Shown in pieces: positions 26,804 through 35,219 of a DNA stretch of 64,000 bases. The stretch is from Oricola sp. (GTDB lineage: Bacteria; Pseudomonadota; Alphaproteobacteria; Rhizobiales; Rhizobiaceae), in the NCBI RefSeq assembly GCF_022763245.1, contig NZ_JALEGV010000042.1, forward strand, positions 1 through 64,000. Direction: 5' to 3'. The notes under the pieces were generated by a model that did not search any database, was not told where the DNA came from, and saw only the letters and a program-made list of their open reading frames with translations. A program made the position numbers and the translations under genes. The first letter of the stretch is position 1; every line of letters starts with the position of its first letter.

Positions 26804-27954
26804 TGCGCCGCCTCCGTTCCGGGTTGCAGGGTTTCCTCGACCCGGTCGGCCTCACGCGGACCGCGCAGCTTGGCAAACCCGCTCGAAACCAGGCCGACGA
26901 TGCCCTTGGGCAGGAACAGCGTGGTCGCGACGAACAGCCCGCCCAGCGCGAACAGCCAGAACTCGGGGAACGCCGCGGTGAAATAGCTCTTGCCGCCATT
27001 GACCGCGATGGCGCCGATGATCGGCCCGATCAGCGATCCGCGTCCGCCGACCGCCGTCCAGATGACGACCTCGATGGAGTTGGCCGGCGCGAATTCGCCC
27101 GGATTGATGATGCCGACCTGCGGCACGTAGAGCGCGCCGGCGACACCGGCCATCATGGCCGAGACCACGAAGGCGAAGAGCTTGATGTGCTCCACCCGGT
27201 AGCCGATGAAGCGCGTCCGGCTCTCGGCGTCGCGCACGCAGACCAGCACCTTGCCGAAGCGCGAATTGACGATGCCCGAACAGATCACGAAAGCGATGGC
27301 GAGCGCGATCGCGGTCGCGGCGAACAGCGACGCGCGAGTCGTCTGCGCCTGCACGGAATAGCCGAGAATGTCCTTGAAGTCGGTCAGGCCGTTATTGCCG
27401 CCGAAGCCCATCTCGTTGCGGAAGAAGGCCAGAAGCAGGGCGTAGGTCAGGGCCTGGGTGATGATCGACAGATAGACGCCGGACACGCGGCTTCTGAAGG
27501 CGAACCAGCCGAACACGAAGGCGAGCGCGCCGGGCACCAGCAGGATCATCAGCGCGGCAAACCAGAACTGGTCGAAGCCGTACCAGTACCAGGGCAGTTC
27601 CTTCCAGTTCAGGAAGACCATGAAATCCGGGAGGATCGGATGGCCGTAGACGCCCCGCGTGCCGATCTGGCGCATCAGATACATGCCCATCGCGTAGCCG
27701 CCGAGCGCGAAGAACGCGCCATGGCCGAGCGAGAGGATGCCGCAATAGCCCCAGACCAGGTCCAGCGCCAGCGCAAGCAGCGCATAGGTCAGATACTTGC
27801 CGAACAGCGCCATGATGTGCGTCGGCACATGCAGCGGATGGCTGACCGGCAGCATGAGGTTGGACACAGGCACGGCGACGGCGATCGCCAGCAGGATGAG
27901 CGCGACGAGAATGGCCTTGCGGTCAAGCGCGCGGAACAGAAATCCGGTGATCAT
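26800..27954 (-). CDS. urtC: Urea ABC transporter permease UrtC
   Basis: 384-residue LivM-type inner-membrane permease with eight to ten hydrophobic segments. The N-terminal part (LVWGYCGILSLGHGAFFALGGYAMGMY) and the IIGAIAVNGGKSYF block near the C-terminus are typical of UrtC. The ATG at 27954 overlaps the urtB stop (ATGA), which excludes the longer in-frame extension. It forms the channel with UrtB. Confidence 0.93.
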   Translation of the reverse strand: MITGFLFRALDRKAILVALILLAIAVAVPVSNLMLPVSHPLHVPTHIMALFGKYLTYALLALALDLVWGYCGILSLGHGAFFALGGYAMGMYLMRQIGTRGVYGHPILPDFMVFLNWKELPWYWYGFDQFWFAALMILLVPGALAFVFGWFAFRSRVSGVYLSIITQALTYALLLAFFRNEMGFGGNNGLTDFKDILGYSVQAQTTRASLFAATAIALAIAFVICSGIVNSRFGKVLVCVRDAESRTRFIGYRVEHIKLFAFVVSAMMAGVAGALYVPQVGIINPGEFAPANSIEVVIWTAVGGRGSLIGPIIGAIAVNGGKSYFTAAFPEFWLFALGGLFVATTLFLPKGIVGLVSSGFAKLRGPREADRVEETLQPGTEAAQ

Positions 27955-29567
27955 GCCTCGACGGACCTTCCCTTGAGCGCGAACAGCCCGCGCGGACGTT
28001 TCTGGATGAAGAGGATGATCAGGACGAGGATGAAGATCTTGGCAAGCACGGCACCGGCATAGGGTTCGAGGAACTTGTTGGCCACGCCGAGCGTCATCGC
28101 GCCGACGAGAGTGCCCCAGAGATTGCCGACCCCGCCGAACACCACGACCATGAACGAGTCGATGATGTAGCCCTGGCCGAGATTCGGCGAGACGTTGTCG
28201 ATCTGGCTGAGCGCCACACCGGCGATGCCGGCGATGCCCGAACCGAGCGCGAAGGTGAAGGCGTCGACCCAGGGCGTCGCGATGCCCATCGACGAGGCCA
28301 TCGGCCGGTTCTGGGTGACCGCGCGCATCTGCAGGCCGAAGCGGGTGCGTTTCAGCACCAGAAGCAGGACCGCGAAGACGAACAGCGAGAAGACGACGAT
28401 CCACAACCGGTTGGTCGTGATCAGCAATTCGCCGACCTCGAACGAGCCGGACATCCAGGACGGATTGCCGACCTCCCGGTTGGTCGGGCCGAACACGGTG
28501 CGCACCGCCTGTTGAAGGACCAGCGACACGCCCCATGTGGCGAGCAGCGTTTCCAGCGGGCGTCCGTAGAGGAAGCGGATGATGCCGCGCTCGAGCACGA
28601 GCCCGACCGAGCCGGAGACGAGGAAGGCGAGCGGCAACGCGATCGCCAGCGAATAGTCGAACAGGCCGGGCGCGGAGTTGCGGATGAACTCCTGCACCAC
28701 GAAGGTCGTGTAGGCGCCGAGCATCACCATTTCGCCATGCGCCATGTTGATGACGCCCATCACGCCGAAGGTGATGGCAAGGCCGATGGCGGCGAGGAGA
28801 AGAACGGAGCCGAGCGAGATGCCGTACCAGATGTTCTGCCCGGCGGCCCAGAACATCAGGTTTTCCTCGACGGCGGAGATGGCGTTGAGCGCCGCGCCGG
28901 CGACCGCCTCGTCTTCCGAGGTGCTGACGGAGGTCAGGATCGGCAGGACGTCGCGTCCGCCGCGGGCGCGGAGCACGGCGACGGCCTCGACCTTTTCTTC
29001 GGAACTCAGGTCGGAGTCGAGCACCGCGGCGGCGCGCGCCTCGATGAAGGCCTGCTTGACGCGCGGATCGGCCTCGTCGGCGATCACGGCGTCCAGCGTT
29101 TCGATGATTTCGGGATCGGGCCGCGAGAAGATCGTCGCCGCGGCCTGCAGCCGGACCTTCGGATCGCTGGCGCGCAGAGTCAGGCCGGAGACGACGTCGG
29201 CGATCTGGCGGCGAATGGAGTTCTTGACCTTGACCTTGCTCAGTTCATCTTCGGGAGCCGAACCGACGGCTTCGAGCGTGACGGGGTCGAGCAGTTCGAG
29301 CGGGTCCTTGGTGCCGCGAATGATGAAGACCGCGCCGTCGCTCTCGCGCACCATAAGCACGCCTTCGGACAGGGCGTTGAGCGCAGGCGCGGCAGCCGGA
29401 TCGCCCAGTGCGGCGATCTCCTCGATGACGGCTTCGGTCTGCGAAAACTTCTTTGCTTCGGAAAACTTGGCGATGGCGGCCCGCAATTCGGCTTCATCGG
29501 CCGTGGCCGGCAGGGCTGCTGAAAAGAGCGTGGCGAGCAAGCCGAGAAGAATGACGATCAGCCGCAT
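27951..29567 (-). CDS. urtB: Urea ABC transporter permease UrtB
   Basis: 538-residue LivH-type permease. As usual for UrtB it has a signal-like N-terminus (about 1-23) and a long periplasmic alpha-helical, HEAT-like region (about 25-240) before the membrane domain with GVMGVINMAHGEMVMLGAY and VVFGGVGNLWGTLVGA. It follows urtA after 85 bases, a gap containing a hairpin. It overlaps urtC by ATGA. Confidence 0.92.
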   Translation of the reverse strand: MRLIVILLGLLATLFSAALPATADEAELRAAIAKFSEAKKFSQTEAVIEEIAALGDPAAAPALNALSEGVLMVRESDGAVFIIRGTKDPLELLDPVTLEAVGSAPEDELSKVKVKNSIRRQIADVVSGLTLRASDPKVRLQAAATIFSRPDPEIIETLDAVIADEADPRVKQAFIEARAAAVLDSDLSSEEKVEAVAVLRARGGRDVLPILTSVSTSEDEAVAGAALNAISAVEENLMFWAAGQNIWYGISLGSVLLLAAIGLAITFGVMGVINMAHGEMVMLGAYTTFVVQEFIRNSAPGLFDYSLAIALPLAFLVSGSVGLVLERGIIRFLYGRPLETLLATWGVSLVLQQAVRTVFGPTNREVGNPSWMSGSFEVGELLITTNRLWIVVFSLFVFAVLLLVLKRTRFGLQMRAVTQNRPMASSMGIATPWVDAFTFALGSGIAGIAGVALSQIDNVSPNLGQGYIIDSFMVVVFGGVGNLWGTLVGAMTLGVANKFLEPYAGAVLAKIFILVLIILFIQKRPRGLFALKGRSVEA

Positions 29568-29600
29568 GGTTCGATCATATGCGCCTTAAGGGACAAAGGG

Positions 29601-29637
29601 AAAAACGGGACGGGGAAGCCGGCAGACCGGCCTCCCC
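29601..29637 (-). terminator. Attenuating hairpin between urtA and urtB
   Basis: On the minus strand GGGGAGGCCGG and CCGGCTTCCCC (29637-29612) can pair around a short loop; CGTCCCG and five T residues (29605-29601) follow. It looks like a partial intrinsic terminator that lets most transcripts end after urtA, giving an excess of binding protein over permease. The tail is offset from the stem by about six bases, so it is probably leaky. Confidence 0.6.
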
Positions 29638-29652
29638 TGATCGGCAGTCGCC

Positions 29653-30942
29653 TTACATGGCGCCGAGGCACTTCTCGGTTTCGGTGTTGTAGTTGCCGCA
29701 CTTCAGCTCGACCCAGTCGGACTTGAGCGGCTTGGACTCCGGCAGGAAGTCCGACCATGCGTCGCCCGGAACGAGGTCTTCGGTCTCGGACACGACTTCG
29801 AACTGGCCGTCGGCCTGGATTTCACCGATCAGCACCGGCTTGGTGATGTGGTGGTTCGGCAGCATGGTGGAGATGCCACCGGTCAGGTTCGGCGTTTCGA
29901 TGCCCGGCAGGGCGTCGATGACGGCGTCGGCATCGGTGGTGCCGGCGGCCTCGACGGCCTTAACCCACATGTTGAAGCCGATATAATGGGCTTCCATCGG
30001 GTCGTTGGTCACGCGCTCTTCGCCCATGCGCTCTTTCCAGGCAGCGATGAACGCCTCGTTTTCCGGCGTGTCGACGGACTGGAAGTAGTTCCAGGCGGCA
30101 AGGTGGCCGACCAGCGGAGCGGTGTCGAGACCGGCGAGCTCTTCTTCGCCGACCGAGAAGGCGACGACCGGGATGTCGGAAGCTTCGATGCCCTGGTTGC
30201 CGAGTTCCTTGTAGAACGGAACGTTGGCATCGCCGTTGATGGTGGAGACCACGGCGGTCTTCTTGCCGGCCGAACCGAAGGCCTTGATGTCAGCCACGAT
30301 CGTCTGCCAGTCGGAATGACCGAACGGCGTGTAGTTGATCATGATGTCTTCTTCGGCAACGCCCTTGTCCTTGAGGTAGGCCTCGAGGATCTTGTTGGTC
30401 GTGCGCGGATAGACGTAGTCGGTGCCGGCGAGAACCCAGCGCTCGACGCTTTCCTCTTCCATCAGGTAATCGACGGCCGGAATGGCCTGCTGGTTCGGAG
30501 CGGCACCGGTGTAGAACACGTTGCGCTGCGACTCTTCACCCTCGTACTGGACGGGGTAGAACAGGATCGAGTTCAGTTCCTCGAAGACCGGCAGAACGGA
30601 TTTGCGCGAGACCGAGGTCCAGCAGCCGAACACGGCGGCGACGCCGTTGCCCGTGATCAGTTCGCGAGCCTTTTCGGCGAACAGCGGCCAATCGGAAGCC
30701 GGATCGACGACGACGGCTTCAAGCTTCTTGCCGAGAAGCCCGCCCTTGGCGTTCTGCTCGTCGATGAGCATTTCCATGACGTCCTTGAGGGTCGTCTCGG
30801 AAATCGCCATCGTGCCCGACAGCGAGTGGAGAATACCGACCTTGATGGTGTCTTCCTGCGCGCTGGCCGCCGGCACAAGGGCCGACGCGGCGATCGCTGC
30901 GCTGGCAAGCACACCGGTCAGAGTTTTACGGATGAATCTCAT
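29653..30942 (-). CDS. urtA: Urea ABC transporter substrate-binding protein UrtA
   Basis: 429-residue periplasmic urea-binding protein. The signal peptide runs to about residue 27 (VPAASA), and mature QEDTIKVGILHSLSGTMAIS follows. AVFGCWTSVSRKSVLPVFEE and LFYPVQYEGEESQRNVFYTG are UrtA hallmarks that separate it from Liv binding proteins. The ATG at 30942 has AGGAG seven bases upstream; the longer frame reads through the leader and is rejected. A sigma-54 promoter lies about 35 bases before the start, so nitrogen control is likely. Confidence 0.95.
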   Translation of the reverse strand: MRFIRKTLTGVLASAAIAASALVPAASAQEDTIKVGILHSLSGTMAISETTLKDVMEMLIDEQNAKGGLLGKKLEAVVVDPASDWPLFAEKARELITGNGVAAVFGCWTSVSRKSVLPVFEELNSILFYPVQYEGEESQRNVFYTGAAPNQQAIPAVDYLMEEESVERWVLAGTDYVYPRTTNKILEAYLKDKGVAEEDIMINYTPFGHSDWQTIVADIKAFGSAGKKTAVVSTINGDANVPFYKELGNQGIEASDIPVVAFSVGEEELAGLDTAPLVGHLAAWNYFQSVDTPENEAFIAAWKERMGEERVTNDPMEAHYIGFNMWVKAVEAAGTTDADAVIDALPGIETPNLTGGISTMLPNHHITKPVLIGEIQADGQFEVVSETEDLVPGDAWSDFLPESKPLKSDWVELKCGNYNTETEKCLGAM

Positions 30943-30977
30943 GGAAAGCTCCTGACAATTGACAACAGCCGGTAAAC

Positions 30978-30993
30978 AGCAATCGCCATGCCA
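30978..30993 (-). promoter_or_regulatory. Sigma-54 (-24/-12) promoter of urtABCDE
   Basis: The minus strand reads TGGCATGGCGATTGCT at 30993-30978. This matches the sigma-54 consensus TGGCACG-N4-TTGC(A/T) at every fixed position except one C to T, with the correct spacing between GG and GC. The start point would fall near 30966, about 25 bases before urtA. A perfect dyad AAGGTA-CTT-TACCTT (31016-31030) lies just upstream and could bind a regulator. I saw no clear NtrC site (GCACC-N5-GGTGC) in 31030-31206. The rest of 31031-31206 holds no supportable gene. Confidence 0.75.
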
Positions 30994-31206
30994 ACCACTG
31001 AACAACCTGCGGCAAAAGGTACTTTACCTTACGTTTTCAATGCGTTGCAGAAGAAACCGGACTCAAGCTTCAAGGAATTGTCACATTGCGGCCGCTGCTT
31101 TGGAATTCAGCAGAACAGAGTCGGCTGCACAATATTTGATCACTGAATCATACATGCAATAATTTTCAACTGTTGCAGGCCGATGGCATGCCGCCCAATT
31201 GGGCAA

Positions 31207-31413
31207 TCATTTGGCCCCGGCGCGCGCCGTCGCCAACGCGGTGGTCAGCAGGTCGCGGTCGCCGATGCGGCTCGCGAGGATGAGGATCAGCCGCACGTCC
31301 ATGCGCACGCACTGCTCGAGCGTCAGGCCCTCATGCGCCGCCAGAAGCGCTTCGTGGAACGCCTCCGCATCGGCCTCCCGACGCTCTTTCGCCATGTCGC
31401 GCTTGTCGCTCAT
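31207..31413 (-). CDS. Small protein, possibly DUF2783-like
   Basis: 68-residue cytosolic protein of unknown function. From the ATG at 31413 (GGGGAGG three to five bases upstream) it reads MSDKRDMAKE..., then FHEALLAAHEGLTLEQCVRMDVRLILILASRIGD (residues about 20-53), then TTALATARA. The pattern AAHEGL...RL.LLLA..IGD recalls short alphaproteobacterial DUF2783 proteins from memory, which is not verified. It is a stand-alone gene between urtA and the SH3 protein gene. The helix-rich, charged sequence and a good ribosome site support a real gene. Confidence 0.6.
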   Translation of the reverse strand: MSDKRDMAKERREADAEAFHEALLAAHEGLTLEQCVRMDVRLILILASRIGDRDLLTTALATARAGAK

Positions 31414-31536
31414 AGGCCTCCCCGCCACTGCAATCGCGCATAAGCCTAACACTGCCGGCCGGTGCCCGCCACTCAATGGAAAAGCGGGCCGCATCGCAGC
31501 CCGCTTCTCGTGCCTTTCGCGGCTCAGAAAGCCGGA

Positions 31537-32208
31537 CTACCAGCTGCGCGTTCCGTGGATCACCCTCCCGGCCGGGCCCGTGCGCGTGACGGTGCAGTTC
31601 CTGTCCTGCGGGCTGCAATTGCGCGTCCGGCTCGCCGTGGCGCCGGCGGGGCCGACGGTCTGCCGCGTGGCCGTGCAGCTGCCATCGGCGCATGTCCGCG
31701 TCTGGCTGGCGGAACCGCCATAAATTCCCGTCGCGTTGCGGGTCGCCGTGCAGCTGCCGTCGGCGCAATCCACCGTCCGGCTGTGCGAGGTCACGCGCGG
31801 CGCGACATAGGCCGGATAGGCCGCCCAGCGCGCATGCCAGGGATAGCCGACATAGTAGGTGTCCCAGTAGGCCTTGCTGTAACCGACCACGACGATGCCG
31901 GCCTGCGTCGCGACCGGCGCCGTGACGATCACCGGCGCGCCGTTGTAGATGACCTGCATGTATCCGGCGGAAAGCCAGCCGCGATAGCCGGCGAATCCGA
32001 CGTCGCACCAGCGGTAGTCGGCGACACAGCCATACGTGACGATCCGCGCGCCATGCGGCACGACGGTCACCACCGGATAGGCCGTCGACGGGCCGGCCCG
32101 CAGATTGACATCGGCCGTGGCGACGGCCTGCGTGGCCGCCGCGGCGGAGTTGACGGCGAAACCGAGAAACAAGAGCCCGGAAGCGACCAGGAGGAGGAAG
32201 CGTGTCAT
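31537..32208 (-). CDS. Secreted SH3-domain protein with Cys-containing repeats
   Basis: 223-residue exported protein. The signal peptide spans 1-24 (VNSAAAA), and an SH3b domain covers about 28-90 (ADVNLRAGPSTAYPVV, the bacterial SH3 opening). A Tyr/Trp-rich middle follows. The C-terminal third holds three related repeats, DCADGSCTATR, TCADGSCTATR and NCSPQDRNCTVTR, each with two cysteines. SH3b domains often bind peptidoglycan or other envelope ligands. The repeat function is unknown; the paired cysteines suggest disulfide-stapled loops in the periplasm. The ATG at 32208 follows a plausible ribosome site (AAAGGAC). Confidence 0.75.
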   Translation of the reverse strand: MTRFLLLVASGLLFLGFAVNSAAAATQAVATADVNLRAGPSTAYPVVTVVPHGARIVTYGCVADYRWCDVGFAGYRGWLSAGYMQVIYNGAPVIVTAPVATQAGIVVVGYSKAYWDTYYVGYPWHARWAAYPAYVAPRVTSHSRTVDCADGSCTATRNATGIYGGSASQTRTCADGSCTATRQTVGPAGATASRTRNCSPQDRNCTVTRTGPAGRVIHGTRSW

Positions 32209-32337
32209 GTTCAGTCCTTTCGGTGGGGCGCACGGACAAGACGTCCGCATCTGCCCCTGACACGCAGGCAAACGGCACCTCCTACGCAGGCGGCGCAACA
32301 TTTCTTCAGCCCCCGAGCGACAAGCCCACGCCACCGT

Positions 32338-33276
32338 TTACTGCGAGGCCTGCGCCTCCGGCATGACGTCGCTCTCTCGGCCCGCCATGCGCATGAACCG
32401 GCCGGGCGGCAGGCCCACATGGCGGCTGAACGCGGTGCTGAAGGTGCTGGCCGAGCCATAGCCGATCCGCCTGGCCACTTCGTCGAGCGCCAGGTTGCCG
32501 CCCCGCAGCAGGTCCTTCGCCACCGCCATGCGCCAGTTCAGGAGATATTCCATAGGCCTGACGCCGACGGCGCGGGCAAACCGGCCGAAGAAGGCCGAAC
32601 GGGACATTCCCGCGGCGAGCGCGAGATCCGGCACGGTCCAGGGCCGCTCCACATCCGCGTGCATCTTCCGCAGCGCTGCCGATATCCGGGCATCCGCGAG
32701 CCCCCGCAACAGCCCCGGCTCGGCGGTGTCGCCCGGAACGGAGCGCAAGGCCTCGATCAGCAGGATCTCCACCAGGCGGGTGAGAATGAGGTCGCGGCCG
32801 ATGTCCTCCGTCGCACTCTCCTCCCCGACCAGCCGCACGAGCTGCGCCAGCCTCGGCACACCCCGGATGTGGACCATGCGCGGCAGCAGCGAGACGAGAA
32901 GCGCCGCATCGGGCGTGTCGAAAACGAAGTATCCGCCGAACTGCCGGACGTCCGCCGGGCCGGCCTGTCGGCCGTAGCGCGCCTCCCCGGCCGGTGCCGG
33001 TGCCCGATTGGGATCGATCAGCGTCGGCGTCGCCGGCTCGAAGCCGGACATGGTGAAAGCCGGCGTCGCCGGCAGGAGCACGAAGTCGCCCTCCTCCAGA
33101 ACGACCGGCTCTTCTCCGTCGACGGCGAGCCGGCAGCGCCCGTCGATCATGGCGCAAAAGCCGGGTTGGCCGAATTCGGTGTAGCGCACAGCCCAGCGAC
33201 CGGCGCCGCTGATCCCCTTGGAAAACACCGCGCGCGGTCGCAGGAGCTCGATCACTTCGGACAATGGGTCGCTCAT
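32338..33276 (-). CDS. AraC family regulator with cupin domain
   Basis: 312-residue regulator. The N-terminal cupin_6-type sensor (about 15-190) carries GFCAMIDGRCRLAVDGEEPV. The C-terminal double HTH (about 205-300) shows WTVPDLALAAGMSRSAFFGRF and LALDEVARRIGYGSASTFSTAF. It is divergent from an SDR gene and probably controls it. A perfect 12-bp inverted repeat at 33275-33326 overlaps its start codon. This cupin-AraC type often responds to small organic or electrophilic compounds; the inducer is unknown. Confidence 0.9.
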   Translation of the reverse strand: MSDPLSEVIELLRPRAVFSKGISGAGRWAVRYTEFGQPGFCAMIDGRCRLAVDGEEPVVLEEGDFVLLPATPAFTMSGFEPATPTLIDPNRAPAPAGEARYGRQAGPADVRQFGGYFVFDTPDAALLVSLLPRMVHIRGVPRLAQLVRLVGEESATEDIGRDLILTRLVEILLIEALRSVPGDTAEPGLLRGLADARISAALRKMHADVERPWTVPDLALAAGMSRSAFFGRFARAVGVRPMEYLLNWRMAVAKDLLRGGNLALDEVARRIGYGSASTFSTAFSRHVGLPPGRFMRMAGRESDVMPEAQASQ

Positions 33277-33326
33277 CAGGACTATCTCAAACGAAATATG
33301 GATCTTGGATCGATGATAGTCCTGAT
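33275..33326. promoter_or_regulatory. 12-bp inverted repeat in the araC-SDR divergent region
   Basis: ATCAGGACTATC (33275-33286) and GATAGTCCTGAT (33315-33326) form a perfect 12-bp inverted repeat with a 28-base spacer. The left arm overlaps the araC-type start codon and the right arm lies about 50 bases before the SDR start. Two inverted arms with about four helical turns between centres fit binding of an AraC dimer to both promoters. Confidence 0.55.
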
Positions 33327-33374
33327 CATGCCGGTTATCTCTGGTTCGTCAACATTGAAAACAGGAGACCCGAC

Positions 33375-34112
33375 ATGAACACCGTCCTGATCACCGGCTG
33401 CTCTTCCGGCTACGGGCTGGAAACCGCCCGCCACTTCCACGCTCAAGGATGGAGCGTGATCGCCACCATGCGCGCGCCCCGCCAGGGCCTGCTTCCCGCG
33501 TCCGTCCGCATCCTGCCGCTGGACGTCACCGTGCCCGAGAGCGTCGCCGCCGCGCTTGAAGCGGCGGGACCGGTCGACGCCCTCGTCAACAATGCCGGCA
33601 TCGGCGTCGTCGGCGCCTTCGAGGCGACGCCGATGACCCACATCCGCAAGGTCTTCGAGACCAACACATTCGGCACCATGGCAATGACCCAGGCGGTGAT
33701 CCCACAGATGCGGGCGCGCAGGTCAGGCGTGATCGTCAACGTCACCTCCAGCGTGACGCTGGCCGCGCATCCCCTGGCTGCCGCCTACACCGCCAGCAAG
33801 CAGGCGATCGAGGGCTTCACGGGATCGCTGGCCCACGAGCTCGGCGCGTTCGGCGTGCGCGCGAAGCTGGTCGAACCCGGCTACGCGCCAACGACGCGCT
33901 TCGCCGCAAACACCGACATCGCGGTCGCCGACCTCATTCCCGAGGCCTATGCCGCCTATGCGGGACCGATCTTCGAAGGTTTTGCCAATCCGCCGCTGCT
34001 GACCAGGGAAAGCGACGTGGCCGAGGCGGTGTGGCGGGCCGCCAACGACACCTCCGACAGGCTCAGATACCCGGCGGGCGCCGACGCGGTCGCCCTGGCT
34101 GCGGCAAGCTGA
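33375..34112 (+). CDS. Short-chain dehydrogenase/reductase (SDR)
   Basis: Classical SDR, 245 residues, cytosolic NAD(P)-dependent oxidoreductase. Cofactor motif TGCSSGYG is at 7-14, NNAG at 72-75, and catalytic S125/S126, Y138 and K142 (YTASK) are in order. The ATG at 33375 has GGAG eight bases upstream; earlier in-frame codons overlap the operator region. The family is known for very broad substrates (ketones, steroids, sugars), so no substrate is given. It is probably regulated by the divergent AraC protein, and a bidirectional terminator follows. Confidence 0.9.
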   Translation: MNTVLITGCSSGYGLETARHFHAQGWSVIATMRAPRQGLLPASVRILPLDVTVPESVAAALEAAGPVDALVNNAGIGVVGAFEATPMTHIRKVFETNTFGTMAMTQAVIPQMRARRSGVIVNVTSSVTLAAHPLAAAYTASKQAIEGFTGSLAHELGAFGVRAKLVEPGYAPTTRFAANTDIAVADLIPEAYAAYAGPIFEGFANPPLLTRESDVAEAVWRAANDTSDRLRYPAGADAVALAAAS

Positions 34113-34127
34113 CCCGCGAACGAGAAA

Positions 34128-34160
34128 GGGCGGAACCGCTCCCGCGGTCCCGCCCCTTTT
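34128..34160. terminator. Bidirectional intrinsic terminator
   Basis: GGGCGG (34128-34133) pairs with CCGCCC (34150-34155) through a GC-rich stem and is followed by CTTTT on the plus strand. On the minus strand the same stem is followed by TTTCTC. It separates the convergent SDR gene and the pyrimidine transporter operon. Confidence 0.75.
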
Positions 34161-34181
34161 CGGTGGCCGAAGAAGCGATGC

Positions 34182-35153
34182 CTATTTCAGCGCTTCGTCG
34201 GTGATCTCATGCGTCCAGGCGCCTTCCGGCTGCTTCTCGATGATGCCCTGGTCGAGGAGCGCCTGAGCGGTACGCTCATAGACGTCTTCCTTGAGCACGC
34301 CGTCGCCGTCGCCGATCAGCTTGGCGACTTCGCCCATCATGCGCTTCTGGTGGTTCTCGTCCTGGCCGCCATTGTCCATGACGATCTCGGCGGCTTCGTC
34401 CGGGTTCTCAAGCGCGTATTTCCAGCCCTTCATGGAGGCGCGCACGAAGCGGACCATCTTGTCCTTGAAGGCCGGATCGGCAAGGTCGGTCTCCAGCGCG
34501 TAGAGGCCGTCCTCGAGCAGGTCGTTGCCCATTTCCGAGTAGTTGAAGACAATCAGGTCATCGGCGGAATAGCCGGCGTCGATCAGCTGCCAATACTCGT
34601 TGTAGGTCATGACCGAGATGCAGTCGGCCTGCTTCTGGATCAGCGGCTGCACGTCGAAGGACTGCTTCAGCACCGTGACGCCGTCATCGCCGCCCTCGGT
34701 GGAGTAGCCGAGCTTGTTCATCCACGCGAAGAACGGATACTCGTTGCCATAGAACCAGACGCCGAGCGTGTGGCCCGGGAAATCGTCGGTCGTCTGCACC
34801 GGGCCGTCCTTCGGGCAGACCATTTCCATTCCGGCCTTCTCGTAGGGCTGGGCGATGTTGACGAGCGGAACGCCCTTTTCGCGAGCGACGAGCGCGCCAC
34901 CCATCCAGTCGACGATCACGTCGGCGCCGCCGCCGGCGATCACCTGTTCCGGCGCGATGTCGGGACCGCCCGGCTTGATGGTGACGTCAAGGCCTTCCTC
35001 TTCGTAGAAGCCCTTGTCGAGGGCCACGAAATAGCCGCCGAACTGACCCTGGGCGACCCATTTCAGCTGCAGCGTCACCGCGTCGGCGGCCATGGCCTGC
35101 GCTGCCGCGAGCGACATCGCGCCCGCCATCAGAGATACCATCAGTTTCTTCAT
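34182..35153 (-). CDS. NMT1/ThiY-type ABC substrate-binding protein (pyrimidine block)
   Basis: 323-residue periplasmic binding protein. The signal peptide ends near QAMA (about 22), and mature ADAVTLQLKWVAQGQFGGYF is the NMT1/THI5-like opening. It is the last gene of a five-gene ABC operon beside the uracil/thymine degradation genes, so a pyrimidine or related base is the likely ligand. It is related to the protein at 19362-20357. A 66-base gap separates it from the permease gene. A bidirectional terminator follows. Confidence 0.87.
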   Translation of the reverse strand: MKKLMVSLMAGAMSLAAAQAMAADAVTLQLKWVAQGQFGGYFVALDKGFYEEEGLDVTIKPGGPDIAPEQVIAGGGADVIVDWMGGALVAREKGVPLVNIAQPYEKAGMEMVCPKDGPVQTTDDFPGHTLGVWFYGNEYPFFAWMNKLGYSTEGGDDGVTVLKQSFDVQPLIQKQADCISVMTYNEYWQLIDAGYSADDLIVFNYSEMGNDLLEDGLYALETDLADPAFKDKMVRFVRASMKGWKYALENPDEAAEIVMDNGGQDENHQKRMMGEVAKLIGDGDGVLKEDVYERTAQALLDQGIIEKQPEGAWTHEITDEALK

Positions 35154-35219
35154 TGTTCTTCCTTTCGCCTTTCCCTCAAGAGTTGGCGCGCCCGCCCGCG
35201 GACGGACACCGGTTTGCGT

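Noticed and set aside
30959-31162. 67-codon plus-strand frame in the urtA leader
   Set aside because: No ribosome site, no conserved pattern, and it covers the sigma-54 promoter of the opposite strand.
31031-31206. NtrC binding sites upstream of the urtA sigma-54 promoter
   Set aside because: I found only partial half-sites and no GCACC-N5-GGTGC pair.
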